A stretch of 64,000 nucleotides of DNA from Sesamum alatum (Eukaryota > Streptophyta > Magnoliopsida > Lamiales > Pedaliaceae), in the NCBI GenBank assembly GCA_034509735.1, contig JACGWO010000005.1, forward strand, positions 27,522,383 to 27,586,382, given 5' to 3'. Position 1 is the first letter of the stretch. Every line of letters begins with the position of its first letter. A program made the translations under genes and the position numbers. Positions 1 to 11,640 of the stretch are shown here, one piece after another. Under the pieces are notes generated by a model, which was not told the DNA's origin, ran no database searches, and saw nothing but the letters and a program-made list of their open reading frames with translations.

Positions 1-575
1 GCGTTGGTTACATCCATCTGATGTAATTCCCATCCTCGTGCAGCAGCCACTGATAGAAAGACACGAACTGAGACGAGCTTGGTAACAGGTGCAAAGGTCT
101 CATGAAAGTCAAGACCCTCCACTTGTGTAAACCTTTTCGCCACAGGGCGTGCCTTGTACCGCTCCACTTTCCCATCTGCTTTATATTTGATTTTGTATAC
201 CCAACGAAAATCAATAGGTTTCTTCCCGTTAAGTAGGGGACACTTGGCCTAAAGAGTAGCAATCTACTTTCCCCTTTTCTCCACTGCTCACTTTGAACTG
301 CCTCTGCATAGTTTCTTTGTTCTACCTCCAAATTGATAGCTCCCACAAAATATTTATGATGTGGATATAAATTACCAAACGTGATATAAGAAGCAAAAGG
401 ATAAGGTGCACCTGAATTGCTGTCATGGGGGGTTGCTTATGGGGGGGGGGGGATAGATGCTAGTATAGTCCAACTGACTTTCATTAGAAGCATGCTGGCA
501 GAAACCTTTTTGAGCCTCAACTTCACCATCATTAGTAACCAAAACGAGTACTTTTGTCCCCAAGGAGTTGGTAAT
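1..575 (-). pseudogene. Copia reverse transcriptase, N-terminal part (element at 1-11640)
   Basis: The minus strand encodes the start of a Copia RT: a motif NYAEAVQSEQWRK near 300, then, after frame changes, GRKPIDFRWVYKIKY-like, VERYKAR-like and HETFAPVTKLVSVR-like segments down to base 1. These are standard landmarks of the Copia RVT_2 domain. At least two frameshifts are needed to read it, and one stretch carries an altered reading (ARPVAKRF for the usual ARLVAKGF). The stretch ends at 575 where the plus-strand element is inserted; coding continues on the other side at 8443. The active-site YVDD region is outside the window. Confidence 0.85.
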
Positions 576-2679
576 TGTTAGAATGGGTGACCAGAAAGTC
601 AATGTGGTTGGTTGTTCTGAGAACCATTCGTTAATCTTTGAACGAGTAATATTATGTTGATGAATGTAGTAAGGATTCATCATTGGCAACGATGAGTTTG
701 TTGTGCTTACTGCTTGCATTGAACGTCGTTTCGATGTCACAACAAACGCCCACAGACCGGAAGTATGAATCCAAGAAGTTGGATTGCACATAGGATGGCG
801 GTCATGGAACCAACATCTATAGATAGGTCTGAAACACTCCAAGTCGAGGACCTCGAGATCAGGTATCGAGGGTCCTATAGAGACTTGCACTAAGGATTGC
901 ATTCATTAGATGAGTACCGTGTTTTATCGATGATAGACGTTGGACGTCTATGCACTATTAGTGGGTTAGTTAACATGGGTAGTGTCGGTTGACTGAGGTG
1001 ACTCGTGGAAATCGTCATATGGAAGCCACACGGGCTTGGTCGATATGACTTGTATTCCCGGTTTTGATAGTACGGGATTAGTCCTCGAACTTGAAGAATC
1101 ACGGCAGTCGCTCACATACGAAGGTTGTATCTTGGATCTGGCGAGAGGTGGTCGTGTCATATGACATGGCCATCATAAGCCTTATTCAGTGCAGTCGGAG
1201 TATGTGGAGAGGACGGTGGATTCCAAGATATGATCTGCCCCCTGTCAAAGAATATGACAGCGAGATCTCCTATGCACTCTGAGATGGTTTAGACTCTCAA
1301 AGTCTATGGCCATAGCACTTGATTGAGTGGGAAAGGATTTCCTACGTCAATCTTAGAGTTAAACCCTATCTCGAGTATTAAGCATAGACGTCTAGTCAAG
1401 GATGGGAACTAACGCCCAATTCCATGTCCTAGACTAAGGCCGGAAGACAGGCGACAGTAGGACCGTACCTATATGTAACAGGCAACGGTAGGACCGTACC
1501 TGTATGTAACTCGGAGCCTAAACATTCACACCACATATTAACCTAGTCTCTAGTATCATGGACCATTGCTAGACGACCACCCATGGTGACGGACTACTTT
1601 GGTTATGAGATAACAAGAAGTAGGTCCAAGTCTAGTTGAAGGTGAACCTAAAGAGTCACACCCGCTATACCAGATGTGAAAAGAATTATTTTGAAATTAA
1701 TTCCGAGAGAAGATTTAATTTAATAGGTACTTCTTGGAAATTCAAGCCTCGATGGATTAATTGGATTAATCAGGCTTGAGTTCATAAATTAGATTTATGA
1801 ATTTAATAAAGCATAGATTTTCCTTTTAATAAAATTAAAAGGGTGAATTAATTAGTGGGCTTGGAATATTAAATAGGATTTAATATAAAGTCCATTGGAC
1901 CTTAGGACTATTTAATTTAGAATTAAATAGGCCCATTCCATAAAGCCTATCGAAAATGGATAGACGAGATTTGATCTAGAGATTAATGAGATGAAGGGCC
2001 ATGATTAATTTGACTTAATCAAAGCCTAGGTTGACTAGGATTTGACTAGGTCAAAATCCTAGTCAAAGTGTGTGTCTTTAGAAGAGGTTGAGTAGGAATA
2101 GGAAAATAAGTTTCCTATAAATACTCAAAAACACACACACACACACACACCTACTAATCTCTACACTTCTCATCTCTAATCTCTCTCTCAAATTCTCGTC
2201 CACTCATAATTCTCTCCAAGTTTTCTTTGTTCTTCTTGATTTATTCAAGGTAGAACATAAGAGGCGTTGATAGCGTTAATCAATAGCATCTATCGATGTC
2301 TCTTCTCCCCTAAATGATTTCTTGCTAGCACGGGACTTCGTTGGTTTCCGGTGTAGCATGTGGACGATTTAGAGGGTCTCTACTTTGAGATCTTGGTGCA
2401 AAATGGGGAACAATGCTTGTAGCCAAACGAAGATGACTACGAGAGGTAACGTCCTCTTTTACGTTTCTTGTTCTAAATTCTATGGCCTCCATGTTGTGTT
2501 TTCTTGAACATGAGATACACCGAACGCCCGGGAGTATCAAGGGTACACCCCTTGATCCGTTTATGTATGAACGATGCATGCTTTAAATTCCCTTTAATTT
2601 ACGCTTTGCAATTTTATTATGCAACCCATCGCGCTTCCGCATTCGCACCCTCTCTCGGGACGATCCATGCTCGCTTTCA
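576..2679 (+). repeat. 5' LTR of the Copia element at 576-8437
   Basis: This is the full-length 2.1-kb copy. It contains an AC microsatellite near 2130-2148, just downstream of a TATA-like TATAAATACTC at about 2117 that is a plausible LTR promoter. The right LTR lacks the segment corresponding to about 1815-2085. Confidence 0.9.
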
Positions 2680-2680
2680 G

Positions 2681-2693
2681 TGGTATCAAAGCC
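2681..2693 (+). other. Primer-binding site (initiator tRNA-Met type)
   Basis: TGGTATCAAAGCC lies one base after the LTR end. It matches the plant consensus TGGTATCAGAGCC, complementary to the 3' end of initiator methionine tRNA, with one mismatch. Confidence 0.85.
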
Positions 2694-2769
2694 CGGTTCG
2701 GTGTATAGGCCCAGAATTCTATGTGCTATATGTGTTTAAGCATGATCAACGTGTTTTAATCTATGTTTG

Positions 2770-3935
2770 AAGCATGTTTAGCGTAGATCTTGATTGGCAT
2801 TTGATTTTGCATGGGATTTTGAATCTTGGATTTCTTGAATGTGTATATACATGTTCTTGGGTTGGATTAGTCTTGTGCTTTAGAAAATTGCATGAAAAAA
2901 GTCGAAAAAGGGTGAAAAAAGGCGTACCACCAGCAGCAGCAGCACGTTGGCCGCGCGTGCAGGCATGGGCGCCTGGCCGGGCCGAAGGTGTTGTTTTATG
3001 TTTTCTCCCGTTTTGGCTCATTTTTCAAAACTATTTTTTCTGAATTATTTTTGTGATACTTTCTTCGCTTTCTGAACCCGTTGACTTGGGATATTTATTT
3101 TTGGTTGAAATTTGGAATTTTCTAAAATATATATTTCTTTGTTAATATGGAAAAGGTTACCTAACAAGATTTAATTTTTGCTATGGTTGCACCAATGATC
3201 AAAATTCAAGTGTAAACTTTCGCATTAAAATCTGCATTTTATGATGTTGGACATCATTGTTATTTTTATATGGCAGGAGCATGTGTAGATTTTGGCATGT
3301 ATTGATATTGCACAAATATTGAATTTTGGGATTCTTGAATATGTGGTTATATTTTTTGAATTGATGGTTTTGTGTTCAAGAAAAGGAGGTTGCAAGAAAA
3401 GGTTAAAACATGAAAAATAGTGACGATCGGCAGATAGGCCGCGTAATAAGCAGAAGGCGTCTGCGCACACGCGGGCGAAGGCCCGTGCGCTTAGGCGTGC
3501 GCACTGCGCCTGCATGCGCGTGCTGCAGCTGTGCGATGGGCACACCTGCACGCGTGGGCGAGGGCCCGTGCGCACGTAGGCGCGCGTCTTGCGTAGCTGC
3601 GTGCAGGCAGTGGCGCCTGCGCGTGCGTGCGCGCCTGGCCGGCGGTGTAGGGCCATTTTTTGGGTTTTCATCGTTTTCGTGCATTTTCAGAAAATTTGAT
3701 TTTCTGTATTATCTTGGGAATTTTTCTAAACTAGTTTACTTGGGGCATTTTGGTTTTGATTGAGATTAGTTATTTCCTAGAATTAATGTTGCCTTGTTAA
3801 TTATAAAGGATTTTCCAACAAAATTTGTTGTGCATAGGTTTCACCATTATTCAATTTTAATTGTGTATATTTTGCATGTAATTTCTGCACTTATTTTATG
3901 GTATTGGATATCATATATGTTTGAATAGCATGTTT
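2770..3935 (+). repeat. Two diverged tandem modules, each with a GC/CpG-rich core, inside the Copia element
   Basis: A module of roughly 500-650 bp occurs twice in tandem (about 2775-3260 and 3290-3930). Both copies share, in order, a GATTTTGCATG/ATTTTGGCATG start, a segment around GAATNTTGGGATTCTTGAATRTG, a GC-rich CGCGTGCG core ending in GCCTGGCCGG, and a tail with GTTGACTTGGG/TTTACTTGGGG and a GATRTTGGAYATCAT end. The core of copy 2 (about 3435-3655) is strikingly rich in CpG compared with the surroundings. Long ORFs on both strands over this core are composition artefacts. Confidence 0.75.
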
Positions 3936-5284
3936 TACGTGAGATGTGTACATATAGTATTTGCGTTAATTGGATTGACAAAGGATGATCACAAAGCCCT
4001 AGACCGCATGTATGGTTTATTTAAATTTATTCATTGGGTTGTGACTTGTATGCCTCTTTGCATCTTCTTACCTCTCTTGTTTTTGCCTTGGAATAATAAG
4101 GTTTTCTTTCTCCCTCCTAATGTACTCCCCCCAACTGTTGATTGGGGTTTCTTATTTTATGATGTAATGAAAGTAAGATTAGTGGTGAGGTTTTATTTTT
4201 GTAAATAAAAGCTGCAAGAAAAGACAAGCTCAAGGCGTTGGAGGCCCATGGAGGAGGCCATCGGTTGGCCCACGGAGGATCCATGGAGAAGAGGCCCGTT
4301 GCAAGCCCATGATGGAGAGCCCAAAAAGATGAAAAGGACTTACAAGGCCCATTGCATGTAATGGGTTATTAAAATCTTATAATAACATAGGGCCTACCCT
4401 TAGATTGACCATAGATCCACTGCGCGCTCAATGGGTCGCATAAGTTTGGGCTTGTGATCATCCTACAGGGCCGTGCTAGGTTTTATTTTGCATGCGATGC
4501 GTTTTTTATGGTTTGAGTATTCTATATGCTTTAAGTATGTTTACATTCATGCTTAGAATATTTCTGCTACCACATGCAAAACACTTATAATGTGATGAGG
4601 TCTCGTTCTATTAAAACTCTCACTTGGTTGGACCAAGTTAAAATATTAGACCCCTAATAAATGGACTAGAACCTAAGTGGTTTATCCAAGCCTTCCATCC
4701 ATGACAAAGTGAGGAGGCTAGTTTTAGTCAATTGCGTGGTCTCACGAGTCGTGGCACGTCTCTTGTCCTGAAACTAAGCTGCACGTTTGTTGTGAATGAA
4801 GTGAATACACTCCTGTTACCTGTCTCACGAGTCGTGGGGGTAGTAGTGAGTGCTATGATTCGGTTGATGTGTCAGAACTAATGCCTGAATAACGTGATTC
4901 TCTTGGAGTCCTTGGGATCACGTAAAAGGGTGAGGCAAAATATCTTGGGAATCTAATTGGACGAGAATGGTATGGATTCCATACCACCCACAAGGCTATT
5001 TTCCATGCGAATCGTAAAAGCGGGGTATGGAGAATCTCGTTTGTGGATCCCAAGCCCACTAGGAATCCGATTCCCGAAACCCCATTTGAGAGTGATGTGT
5101 TTTTGTAGAAATAGTGGGAGAGGTTAAGGACTAAAGACCGAGTCTTAACTTAAATTTAATATTACTTCATTCTACTTATTATTTTCTGTTTCATATATTG
5201 TGAATGTCTAAGTATCCACCAAATGCATTACTAAGAGGCTTATTAAATGGAACCAACTACACGAATTGAGTGTGAAATTTAAGA
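3936..5284. other. Non-coding interior of the Copia element
   Basis: No domain is recognisable. There is a purine-rich stretch near 4205-4330 and the phrase CTCACGAGTCGTGG occurs twice (near 4741 and 4826). I see no gene here. Confidence 0.5.
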
Positions 5285-6010
5285 TGGTCTTAGATTTCCA
5301 GAACCTTAACTCACATGCCAGATGAGGACGTTCCTCAACCCTTTTCGGAGGGGTCGACAACTAAAGCAACGCTTGGCGTTCAAGAAGTTGAAGGACGACC
5401 ACCGGCAAGTACGATATAATGATGTTGGCTCAACTATGCTTCGTTTGCATCATGTCTATGCGGTCCCAGACAAGCATGTAGGATATAATGCAATGAAGGC
5501 ATTTGTGGAGCTAAGATGACGGAAGGGACGTCCGTACAAAGAACATGGAGTGATGATGCAATCTCTAGTAGAGAAGCTCAAAAGACCTCCACGTCGGTCT
5601 TGAAATAGAGATGTATATTGACGTAATCCTTTAAGTCTATTCCTCCCTCCTACGAACCATTAATTATCAACATGAATGAGCTTGAAAAAGATCTTCATAG
5701 TTGATAATATGTGTTGGTCTAGTACGAGCCAACTATTGCAAAATATGCGCCGTCAGTACTAGTAGGAGAGGCTTCAACCTCTATAAAAAACGGCAAGGGT
5801 GCCCAACCCCAAAAGGGAAAGAAGGCTAAGGTGACATTAGTTGTTAAGAACTTAGAGTGTTGTTCCTTTTACACCACAAGGTGGAGGTAAAGGAAAGGGC
5901 GAAAGGCTTTAGCAGTCAAGTTCATAGATTTCTAAGAACGTATGCATTTACTGCCATAAAATGGGCCATTGGAAAAGGGAGTGTCCTAAACCCTCTCTCC
6001 AATGAAGGTA
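5285..6010 (+). pseudogene. Decayed Copia gag with zinc knuckle
   Basis: Fragments of a Copia gag can be read across several frames. They include YAVPDKHVGYNAMKAFVELR (about 5456-5516), a piece with MQSLVEKL and DLHVGLEIEMYIDVIL (about 5560-5630), a segment EPTIAKYAPSVLVGEASTS (about 5728-5780), and a perfect retroviral-type zinc knuckle CIYCHKMGHWKREC (CX2CX4HX4C, about 5945-5990). Stops and frameshifts break the frame several times. Nucleocapsid knuckles bind the element's RNA; here the gene cannot make a full protein. No protease, integrase or RT follows before the 3' LTR. Confidence 0.75.
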
Positions 6011-6588
6011 AAACTTGATGTTGAGTATTGACATAATCACTTTACTCTGTTTGGTATTAGATACCGTTCTTGTCACGAATCTGCAGATGGTTTGCAAAAA
6101 GTGATAAGGATTAAAAAGCCAAGAACAATTTTAGGATTCAACATATCACCTGCACCATCTGTGGAGAGTTGTTTTTGGAATGCTAAAACGATACTAGCTT
6201 TCAGAGCATAGTGAAAAATGAATAGTCTCAAAGGTATGCATAGTCAGGCTCAATGATGATTGTATTGGGTAGTGGTTATGGATGAAAATCGCGTCCATAG
6301 GATGGACGTGGTGCCTAGCACGACCAAGCCAATTGTCGCCTAGATGGCAGACAACCAGGCTATGGCAAAAGTTTTGGCACGAGATCTCATCACAAGATCC
6401 ACAAAAAATTCTTAGACAACCACCATCTTTGGGCTACGATGGTGGATAGAGGTAACACAGTTAGACCGTATTGGTTCGGCAAGGAAATATATAACAGACT
6501 CACGGGACCTTAGTCGGTATCGTAGATTACTCATGCTCAGAGGGTTCTGAACAAAGGGGGTAATTGACTTAATGGTCAAGTGAGAGAT
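6011..6588 (+). other. 3' remnant of the Copia interior with polypurine tract
   Basis: Pol-like shreds are visible but none can be assigned to a domain. GGTCAAGTGAGAGAT at 6574-6588 directly abuts the right LTR and fits the usual polypurine tract of plant Copia elements, the primer for plus-strand DNA synthesis. Confidence 0.6.
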
Positions 6589-8437
6589 TGTTAGAATGGG
6601 TGACCAAAAAGTCAATGTTGTTGGCTGTCTTGAGAACTATTCGTCAATCTTTGAACGAGTAATATTATGTTGATTAATGTAGTAAGGATTCATCATTGGC
6701 AACGATGAGTTTGTTGTGCTTACTGCTTGATTGAATGTCGTTTCGATGTCACAACAAACGCCCACAGACTGGAAGTATGAATCCAAGAAGTTGGATCGCA
6801 CATAGGATGGCGGTTATGGAACCAACTTCTGTAGATAGGTCTGAAACACTCCAAGTCGAGGACCTCGAGATCGGGTATCGAGGGTCCTATAGAGACTTGC
6901 ACTAAGGATTGCATTCATTACATGAGTACCGTGTTTCATCTGTGACAGACGTTGGACGTCTAGGCAATATTAGTGGGTTAGTTGACAAGGGTAGTGTCGG
7001 CTGACTGAGGTGACTCGCGGGAATCATCATATGGAAGCCACACGGGCTTGGTCGGTATGACTTATATTCCCGATTCCGACAGTACAGGATTCGTCCGCGA
7101 ACTTGAGGAATCACGACAGTCGCTCACATATGAAGGTTGTATCTTGGATCTGGCGAGAGGTGGTCATGTCATATGACATGGCCATCATAAGCTTTGTTAA
7201 GTGCAGTTAGAGTATGTGGAGAGGACGGTGGATTCCAAGATAGGATTTGTCCCCTGTCAAAGAATATGACAGCGAGAGCTCCTATGCGCTTTGAGATGGT
7301 TTAGACTCTCAAAGTCTATGGCCATAGCATTTGATTGGGTGGGAAAGGATTTCCTACGTCAATCTTAGAGTTAAACCCTATCTCGAATATGAAACATAGA
7401 CGCCTAGTCAAGGATGGGAACCGACACCCAATTCCATGCTCTAAACTAAGGCCGGGAGACAGGCGACAATAGGACTGTACCTGTATGTAACAGGCGACTG
7501 TAGGACCTTACCTGTATGTAACTCGGAGCCTAAACGTTCACACCACATATTCACATAGTCTCTAGTACCGTGGACCGTTGCTAGACAGCCACCCATGGTG
7601 ACGGACTACTTTGGTTATGAGATAACAAGAAGTAGGTCTAAGTCTAGCTGAAGGTGGACCTAAAGAGTCACACCCGCTACACCAGATGTGAAAGAAATTA
7701 ATTTGAAATTAATTCTGGGAGAAGGTTTAATTCAATAGGATTAAATTATACTTCTTGGAGATTCAAGTCTTGATGGATTAATTGGATTAATCGGGCTTGA
7801 GTTCATAAATTAGATTTATGGATTTAATAAAGCATGGTTGAGTAGGAATAGGAAAATAAGTTTTCTATAAATATTCAAACACACACACACACACACACAC
7901 ACCTACTAATCTCTACACCTCTCATCTTTAATCTCTCTCTCAAATTCTCGTCCACTCTCTCATAATTCTCTTCAAGTTTTCTTTGTTCTTCTTTATTTAT
8001 TCAAGGTAGAACATAAGAGACGTCGATAGCGTTAATCAATAGCATGTATCGATGTCTCTTCTCCCCTAAACGATTTCTTGCTAGCACGGGACTTCGTTAT
8101 TTTTCGGCGTAGCGTGTGGATGATTTAGAGGGTCTCTACTTTGAGATCTTTGTGCAAAACGGGGAGCAATGCATTTAGCCTAACGAAGATGACTACGAGA
8201 GATAACGTCCTCTTTTACGTTTCTTGTTCTAAATTCTATGGGATCTGTGTTGTGTTTTCTTGAACATGAGATACACCCAACACCCGGGAGAATCAAGGGT
8301 ACATCCCTTGATCTGTTTATGTATGAAAGATGCATGCTTTAAATTCCATTTAATTTATGTTTTGGAATTTTATTATGCAACCCATTGCGCTTCCGCATTC
8401 GCGCTCCCTCTCCTGGGATGATCCACGCTCGTTTTCA
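6589..8437 (+). repeat. 3' LTR of the Copia element at 576-8437
   Basis: This copy is 1849 bp, shortened by a deletion of about 260 bp near 7833 relative to the left LTR. It has a longer AC microsatellite (about 7880-7900) and is followed by the GTAAT target duplication at 8438-8442. Confidence 0.9.
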
Positions 8438-8442
8438 GTAAT

Positions 8443-8662
8443 CGCAGAGTAAACTACAAAGTCGTTAAGATGAGCTGGAAGCCGAGTGGTTCGTCGTGGC
8501 ATAGTGAGCTCATTTCCAACTTGAGTAGCGGCTTCATTCGAAGTATCCGGGTGTTCCTGCAATTTCAAAACCTCACCATGAGCATTATTTTCAATGCCGG
8601 CCTCAATTTTGCCATTGATACTCTCCATCAAATCTTCATATATATTTTCAAAACCCCTACCC
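8443..8662 (-). pseudogene. Copia pol linker between integrase and RT
   Basis: This minus-strand piece contains RRTTRLPAHLNDFVVYSAI (about 8445-8505), the basic motif typical of the stretch between Copia integrase and RT. It continues across the nested element into the RT at 575. Upstream it runs into the MITE at 8663. Confidence 0.75.
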
Positions 8663-9054
8663 TGTGTTTGGTTTCATTTTCACTTTATTTCCGAGATGGT
8701 GAGAAAACAACCAAACATAACATTATCCAAAATACCTTTGTTGGGTGTTTTGGATAATTTTGGCACATTCTCCTATATATGCATACATCCACCTACAAAT
8801 AAATAAATATTACTATATACATGTATACATTTATAAAATTATATAAAAGAGATATGATTTGATAGTGAACAATATTTTTTGTCTCCCAATATACAACACA
8901 ATACATACAATATTTTTTTTTACACTATTTAAAATTAACTCCAAAAACAAACCCAAACATACACCATATCTCTACCACACACTTATTTATCTTTATTTTC
9001 TCTCTCTATCTCCACAAAACAAAACAAAACATTTCAAAAATAAAACCAAACACA
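8663..9054 (-). mobile_element. MITE copy 1 (TGTGTTTGGTTT family)
   Basis: An AT-rich 392-bp segment bounded by inverted ends TGTGTTTGGTTT and AAACCAAACACA interrupts the Copia pol frame. Its interior matches, in opposite orientation, the segment at 20739-21218, including the CTCTCTCTATCT stretch and the poly-T next to TTGTATGTATTGTG in complement. It has no coding capacity. I could not find a clean target duplication, so the superfamily is unassigned. Confidence 0.7.
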
Positions 9055-9990
9055 ATGCTAGGTATCTCACAAGCATTTTTTTCATCATTACGCTGATCCT
9101 CGGCGAATGGAAGAACACTCTCATGAAAGGCCACATCTTGTGAGTAAAAGAATTCATTTTTACCCAAATTAAATAGTCGCCAACCTTTTTTTCCATGAGG
9201 ATAACCGATAAATATGCACTTTCTACTCCGTGAGCCAAACTTATCCTTGTGCCTAGGATTATTGTGTGCATAACACAAGAACCCGAATACCCGAATATGC
9301 TCATACAACGGCTTTACTTCAAATAAGATCTTGTAAGGTGACCTTTTCTTTAGTTGCACAGTAGGTGTTCGATTGATTAAATAAGCAGCTTTCAGACACA
9401 CTCGCCCCAAAACTTAACGGCAAAGAAGCTTGAAAACGCAGTGCCCCAGCAACCTCAAGAACATGTCGATGTTTGCGTTCCACTCTTCCATCCTGATGAG
9501 GCATGTCTGTGCAACTAGTTTAATGTACTATTCCATTTTCGTCGTAGAAAAGCTACATAGGTCCCTCAAACTCAAGACCATTGTCAATGCGAGTACGCTT
9601 TACACGTCTTCCAAATTATGTCTTTACAAGTTTATAGAAACCCATAAGAAATTTTCTTACTTCACCATTTTCTTTCATTAAATAGACCCAAGTTCCCCGA
9701 CTGTGATCATCAACCAAAGTAAAAAAATAATATGCACTACAAGATGAAGGTTTCTTATACGGTCCCCATAAATCACAATGAACCAAATCAAAACAATCAA
9801 TGGCATTATTCTTACTCAAAAGAAAGGAAGAGCGTGTTTATTTGGCTCGATAACAAGTATTGCAAACAAAATTATTTGGTGAATCCAAGTAATGAATATT
9901 TGAGATAAAAGATAGATGCTGATTGTTTTGGTGTCCCATGCACTGATGCCAGACAAGGTATGAATCTTTTTTCTGCACCGTCATTGCCAA
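9055..9990 (-). pseudogene. Copia integrase (decayed)
   Basis: In order on the minus strand there is a pre-integrase zinc region (about 9830-9960), the catalytic core start with DLVHCDLWGPYKKPSS and TLVDDHSRGTWVYL (about 9690-9790), then, after a frame change, GRVERKHRHVLEVA (about 9450-9490), which holds the third catalytic glutamate. The C-terminal part follows with AAYLINRTP, VFGFLCYAHN and SRKCIFIGYPHGKKGWRL (about 9180-9390). This is the normal integrase order, but several frameshifts and an ORF break near 9410 rule out a working enzyme. Confidence 0.88.
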
Positions 9991-10179
9991 ATGTGATCGA
10001 TGTGGCTTGTAGTAGTAAACCCCCCCCCCCCCCGCGAAAGCTCACCTGCTCTAATCGGTATCTTCGAGGTACGGTCCTATATCACACATGATTCATTAGT
10101 AAACGTTATTTGGCAATTCAATGCAGAGATCAATTGACGAATGGATATTAGATTGCAAGTCAAGTGTGGGACATAAAGA

Positions 10180-10401
10180 ACATCAGTCAATTCCATTTTC
10201 GGGCTCAAGACAACGCGTCCAACCATTATCGTTTCTAGCCCCATTCAGCAAGTAAACAGACATAGTAATCGTGTCCTTGAGTTTGCTCAAAAACTCTTTT
10301 CTACCTGCCATGTGATTCGATGCACCACTATCGAGTATCCAAATAAATAGTTGAGTAGCCTTACTAGAAAGCCTCTCAGTACCATCACTAGAACGATCCA
10401 A
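10180..10401 (-). pseudogene. Copia aspartic protease fragment
   Basis: FIWILDSGASNHMAGRKEF (about 10290-10350) contains the catalytic DSGAS motif of Copia proteases, with the usual tryptophan before it and the NHM after it. The protease would cleave the Gag-Pol polyprotein. Only about the first 50 residues are clean; the remainder is frameshifted. A run of about 15 C near 10020 is in the following decayed region. Confidence 0.8.
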
Positions 10402-11398
10402 TATGTTCAGTAATTTTTGGAATTTTCAGCTGATAAGCCCAAGATTCGGTCACTGCTACTTCCTTCAACCGTCCCACTCGTTGCTGCTTCGTTAGCCTAG
10501 CTATGCCCACCTGGACTCGACTTTGAGATTTTTCCGTATGCTCTCGTCCTCGTTTCCCTTTGTACCAAGTCAGATACCCATTGATATCAAAGCAATTTGC
10601 AACATCGTGATTAGGTTTACGATAATTCGAACATACCTTCTCCGTATTACCACGTTGCTTCTCCGTCACTACCATTGCAATTGCCTCGATTTGATCGCCC
10701 AACCTCGTATCATCGTGTGGTCTCTTTCCTCCTTGGTAATCATGAAATAGGATTTATTCATAATAGGTAATGGATCCAAATTTAGAATTTGAGACCTAGC
10801 TGTTCCAAAAACGGCGTCATCAAGTCCCATTAGAAATTGATGTAGTTTCTCTTCTTCTCGTTCCCGAAGGAAATCATGTGCAGCCCCACAAGTGCAATTC
10901 GGCACTTTGGAGTAACTAGCAAGTTCATCCCACATTCCCTTTAGTGTAGTAAGCCATTATCGTCATTCCTTGTTGTCTAGTTTAAGCGATCTAGCCCTTC
11001 AATTCATGGATCCGAGGCGCATTTCCTATAGAAAAGCATTCTCGTAGGTCATCCCAAACTGCTTTAACAGTCTCCTCATATGTGATACTCGGTTGAATGG
11101 AATTTTCTATAGAATTAAAAATCCAAGAAATCAACATAGAGTTACAAGCAATCCATAAACTCGCCTCCAGGGTATCCAAATCCGGTTTCTTCAAACTTCC
11201 GTCAATAAATCCCAACTTGTTCTTTGCTCGTAAGGCATTAGTCATCGCTTTCTCCCACATGTCGTAATTATCACCATTCAACATACATGTGGTGATGATT
11301 GCCCCTGGTCTATCCGATGGGTGCAAGAAATATGGCAAGGATATTTGCAACGTCTTCTTAGCACTTGAACTTGTTGTTTTCTCCTCCATCAGAACCAT
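10402..11398 (-). pseudogene. Copia gag (Retrotran_gag_3 type, decayed)
   Basis: The frame opens at an ATG at 11398 and runs 135 codons with SLPYFLHPSDRPGAIITTCM, LNGDNYDMWEKAM and NALRAKNKLGFIDGSLKKPD, the hallmark N-terminal gag domain of plant Copia elements. After a frameshift near 10990 come KLHQFLMGLDD and a knuckle CSNYRKPNHDVANC (about 10610-10655), in which the expected second cysteine is a tyrosine. The CCHC zinc site is therefore broken. Confidence 0.85.
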
Positions 11399-11479
11399 GG
11401 TGACTCAAGCCAAGATTTAGATCGGAGCTAGCAATGATGAATAGTGTGGTTGACCGACTTTTTGCAAGGTTTTAAACCC

Positions 11480-11491
11480 GCTCTGGTACCA
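11480..11491 (-). other. Primer-binding site of the minus-strand Copia element
   Basis: On the minus strand TGGTACCAGAGC follows immediately after the LTR-terminal CA. This resembles the initiator tRNA-Met primer site (TGGTATCAGAGC) with one change. Confidence 0.75.
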
Positions 11492-11640
11492 TGAAAGAAA
11501 CCAAAGGACCAAGATTTTGAGAGAAGATGTTATGTTATATTCAGTGTGTGAATTACAAGAGATGATACATGGTTTATATAGCTAACAAAAGGTACTAAGT
11601 AAGGTAAGTGATAAATTAGAGCCTTATCAAAGTCCTAACA
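11492..11640 (-). repeat. Short 5' LTR of the minus-strand Copia element
   Basis: On the minus strand this 149-bp segment starts TGTTAGGACTTTG, contains a TATA box GCTATATAAACC (about 11571-11582) and ends TTTCTTTCA directly at the primer-binding site. TG...CA ends, a TATA box and an adjacent PBS support an LTR, but its partner lies outside the window. The outer edge is inferred from the TGTTAG start. Confidence 0.6.

Larger units (their letters stand above)
576..8437 (+). mobile_element. Non-autonomous Ty1/copia element with 2-kb LTRs, nested in another Copia element
   Basis: Two direct repeats (576-2679 and 6589-8437) begin TGTTAGAATGG and end with TTTCA. They are flanked by an exact 5-bp target duplication GTAAT (571-575 and 8438-8442). 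A primer-binding site for initiator tRNA-Met follows the first LTR and a purine-rich tract precedes the second. The 3.9-kb interior holds only decayed gag pieces with a zinc knuckle and no recognisable RT or integrase, so the element resembles a large retrotransposon derivative that needs helper proteins. The LTRs differ by scattered substitutions and one deletion of about 260 bp in the right copy, so the insertion is not very recent. Confidence 0.92.
1..11640 (-). mobile_element. Ty1/copia retrotransposon (5' part), split by later insertions
   Basis: Reading leftwards from 11640 the order is short LTR, primer-binding site, gag, protease, integrase, linker and start of reverse transcriptase. 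The order PR-INT-RT defines Copia. The rest of RT, RNase H and the 3' LTR lie beyond base 1. The element is interrupted by a plus-strand Copia element at 576-8437 and by a MITE at 8663-9054. Frames are broken by stops and indels, so it is not autonomous. Because the second LTR is outside the window, neither age nor target duplication can be judged. Confidence 0.88.

Noticed and set aside
427..453. Long G run (also C runs near 10020, 39596 and 58467)
   Set aside because: Homopolymers in transposon DNA without a supported function; length may be unreliable in the assembly.
3225..3763. Overlapping long ORFs on both strands in the GC-rich module
   Set aside because: Arg/Ala-rich readings in several frames at once are expected from GC-rich repeats with few stops; they lie in a Copia leader.
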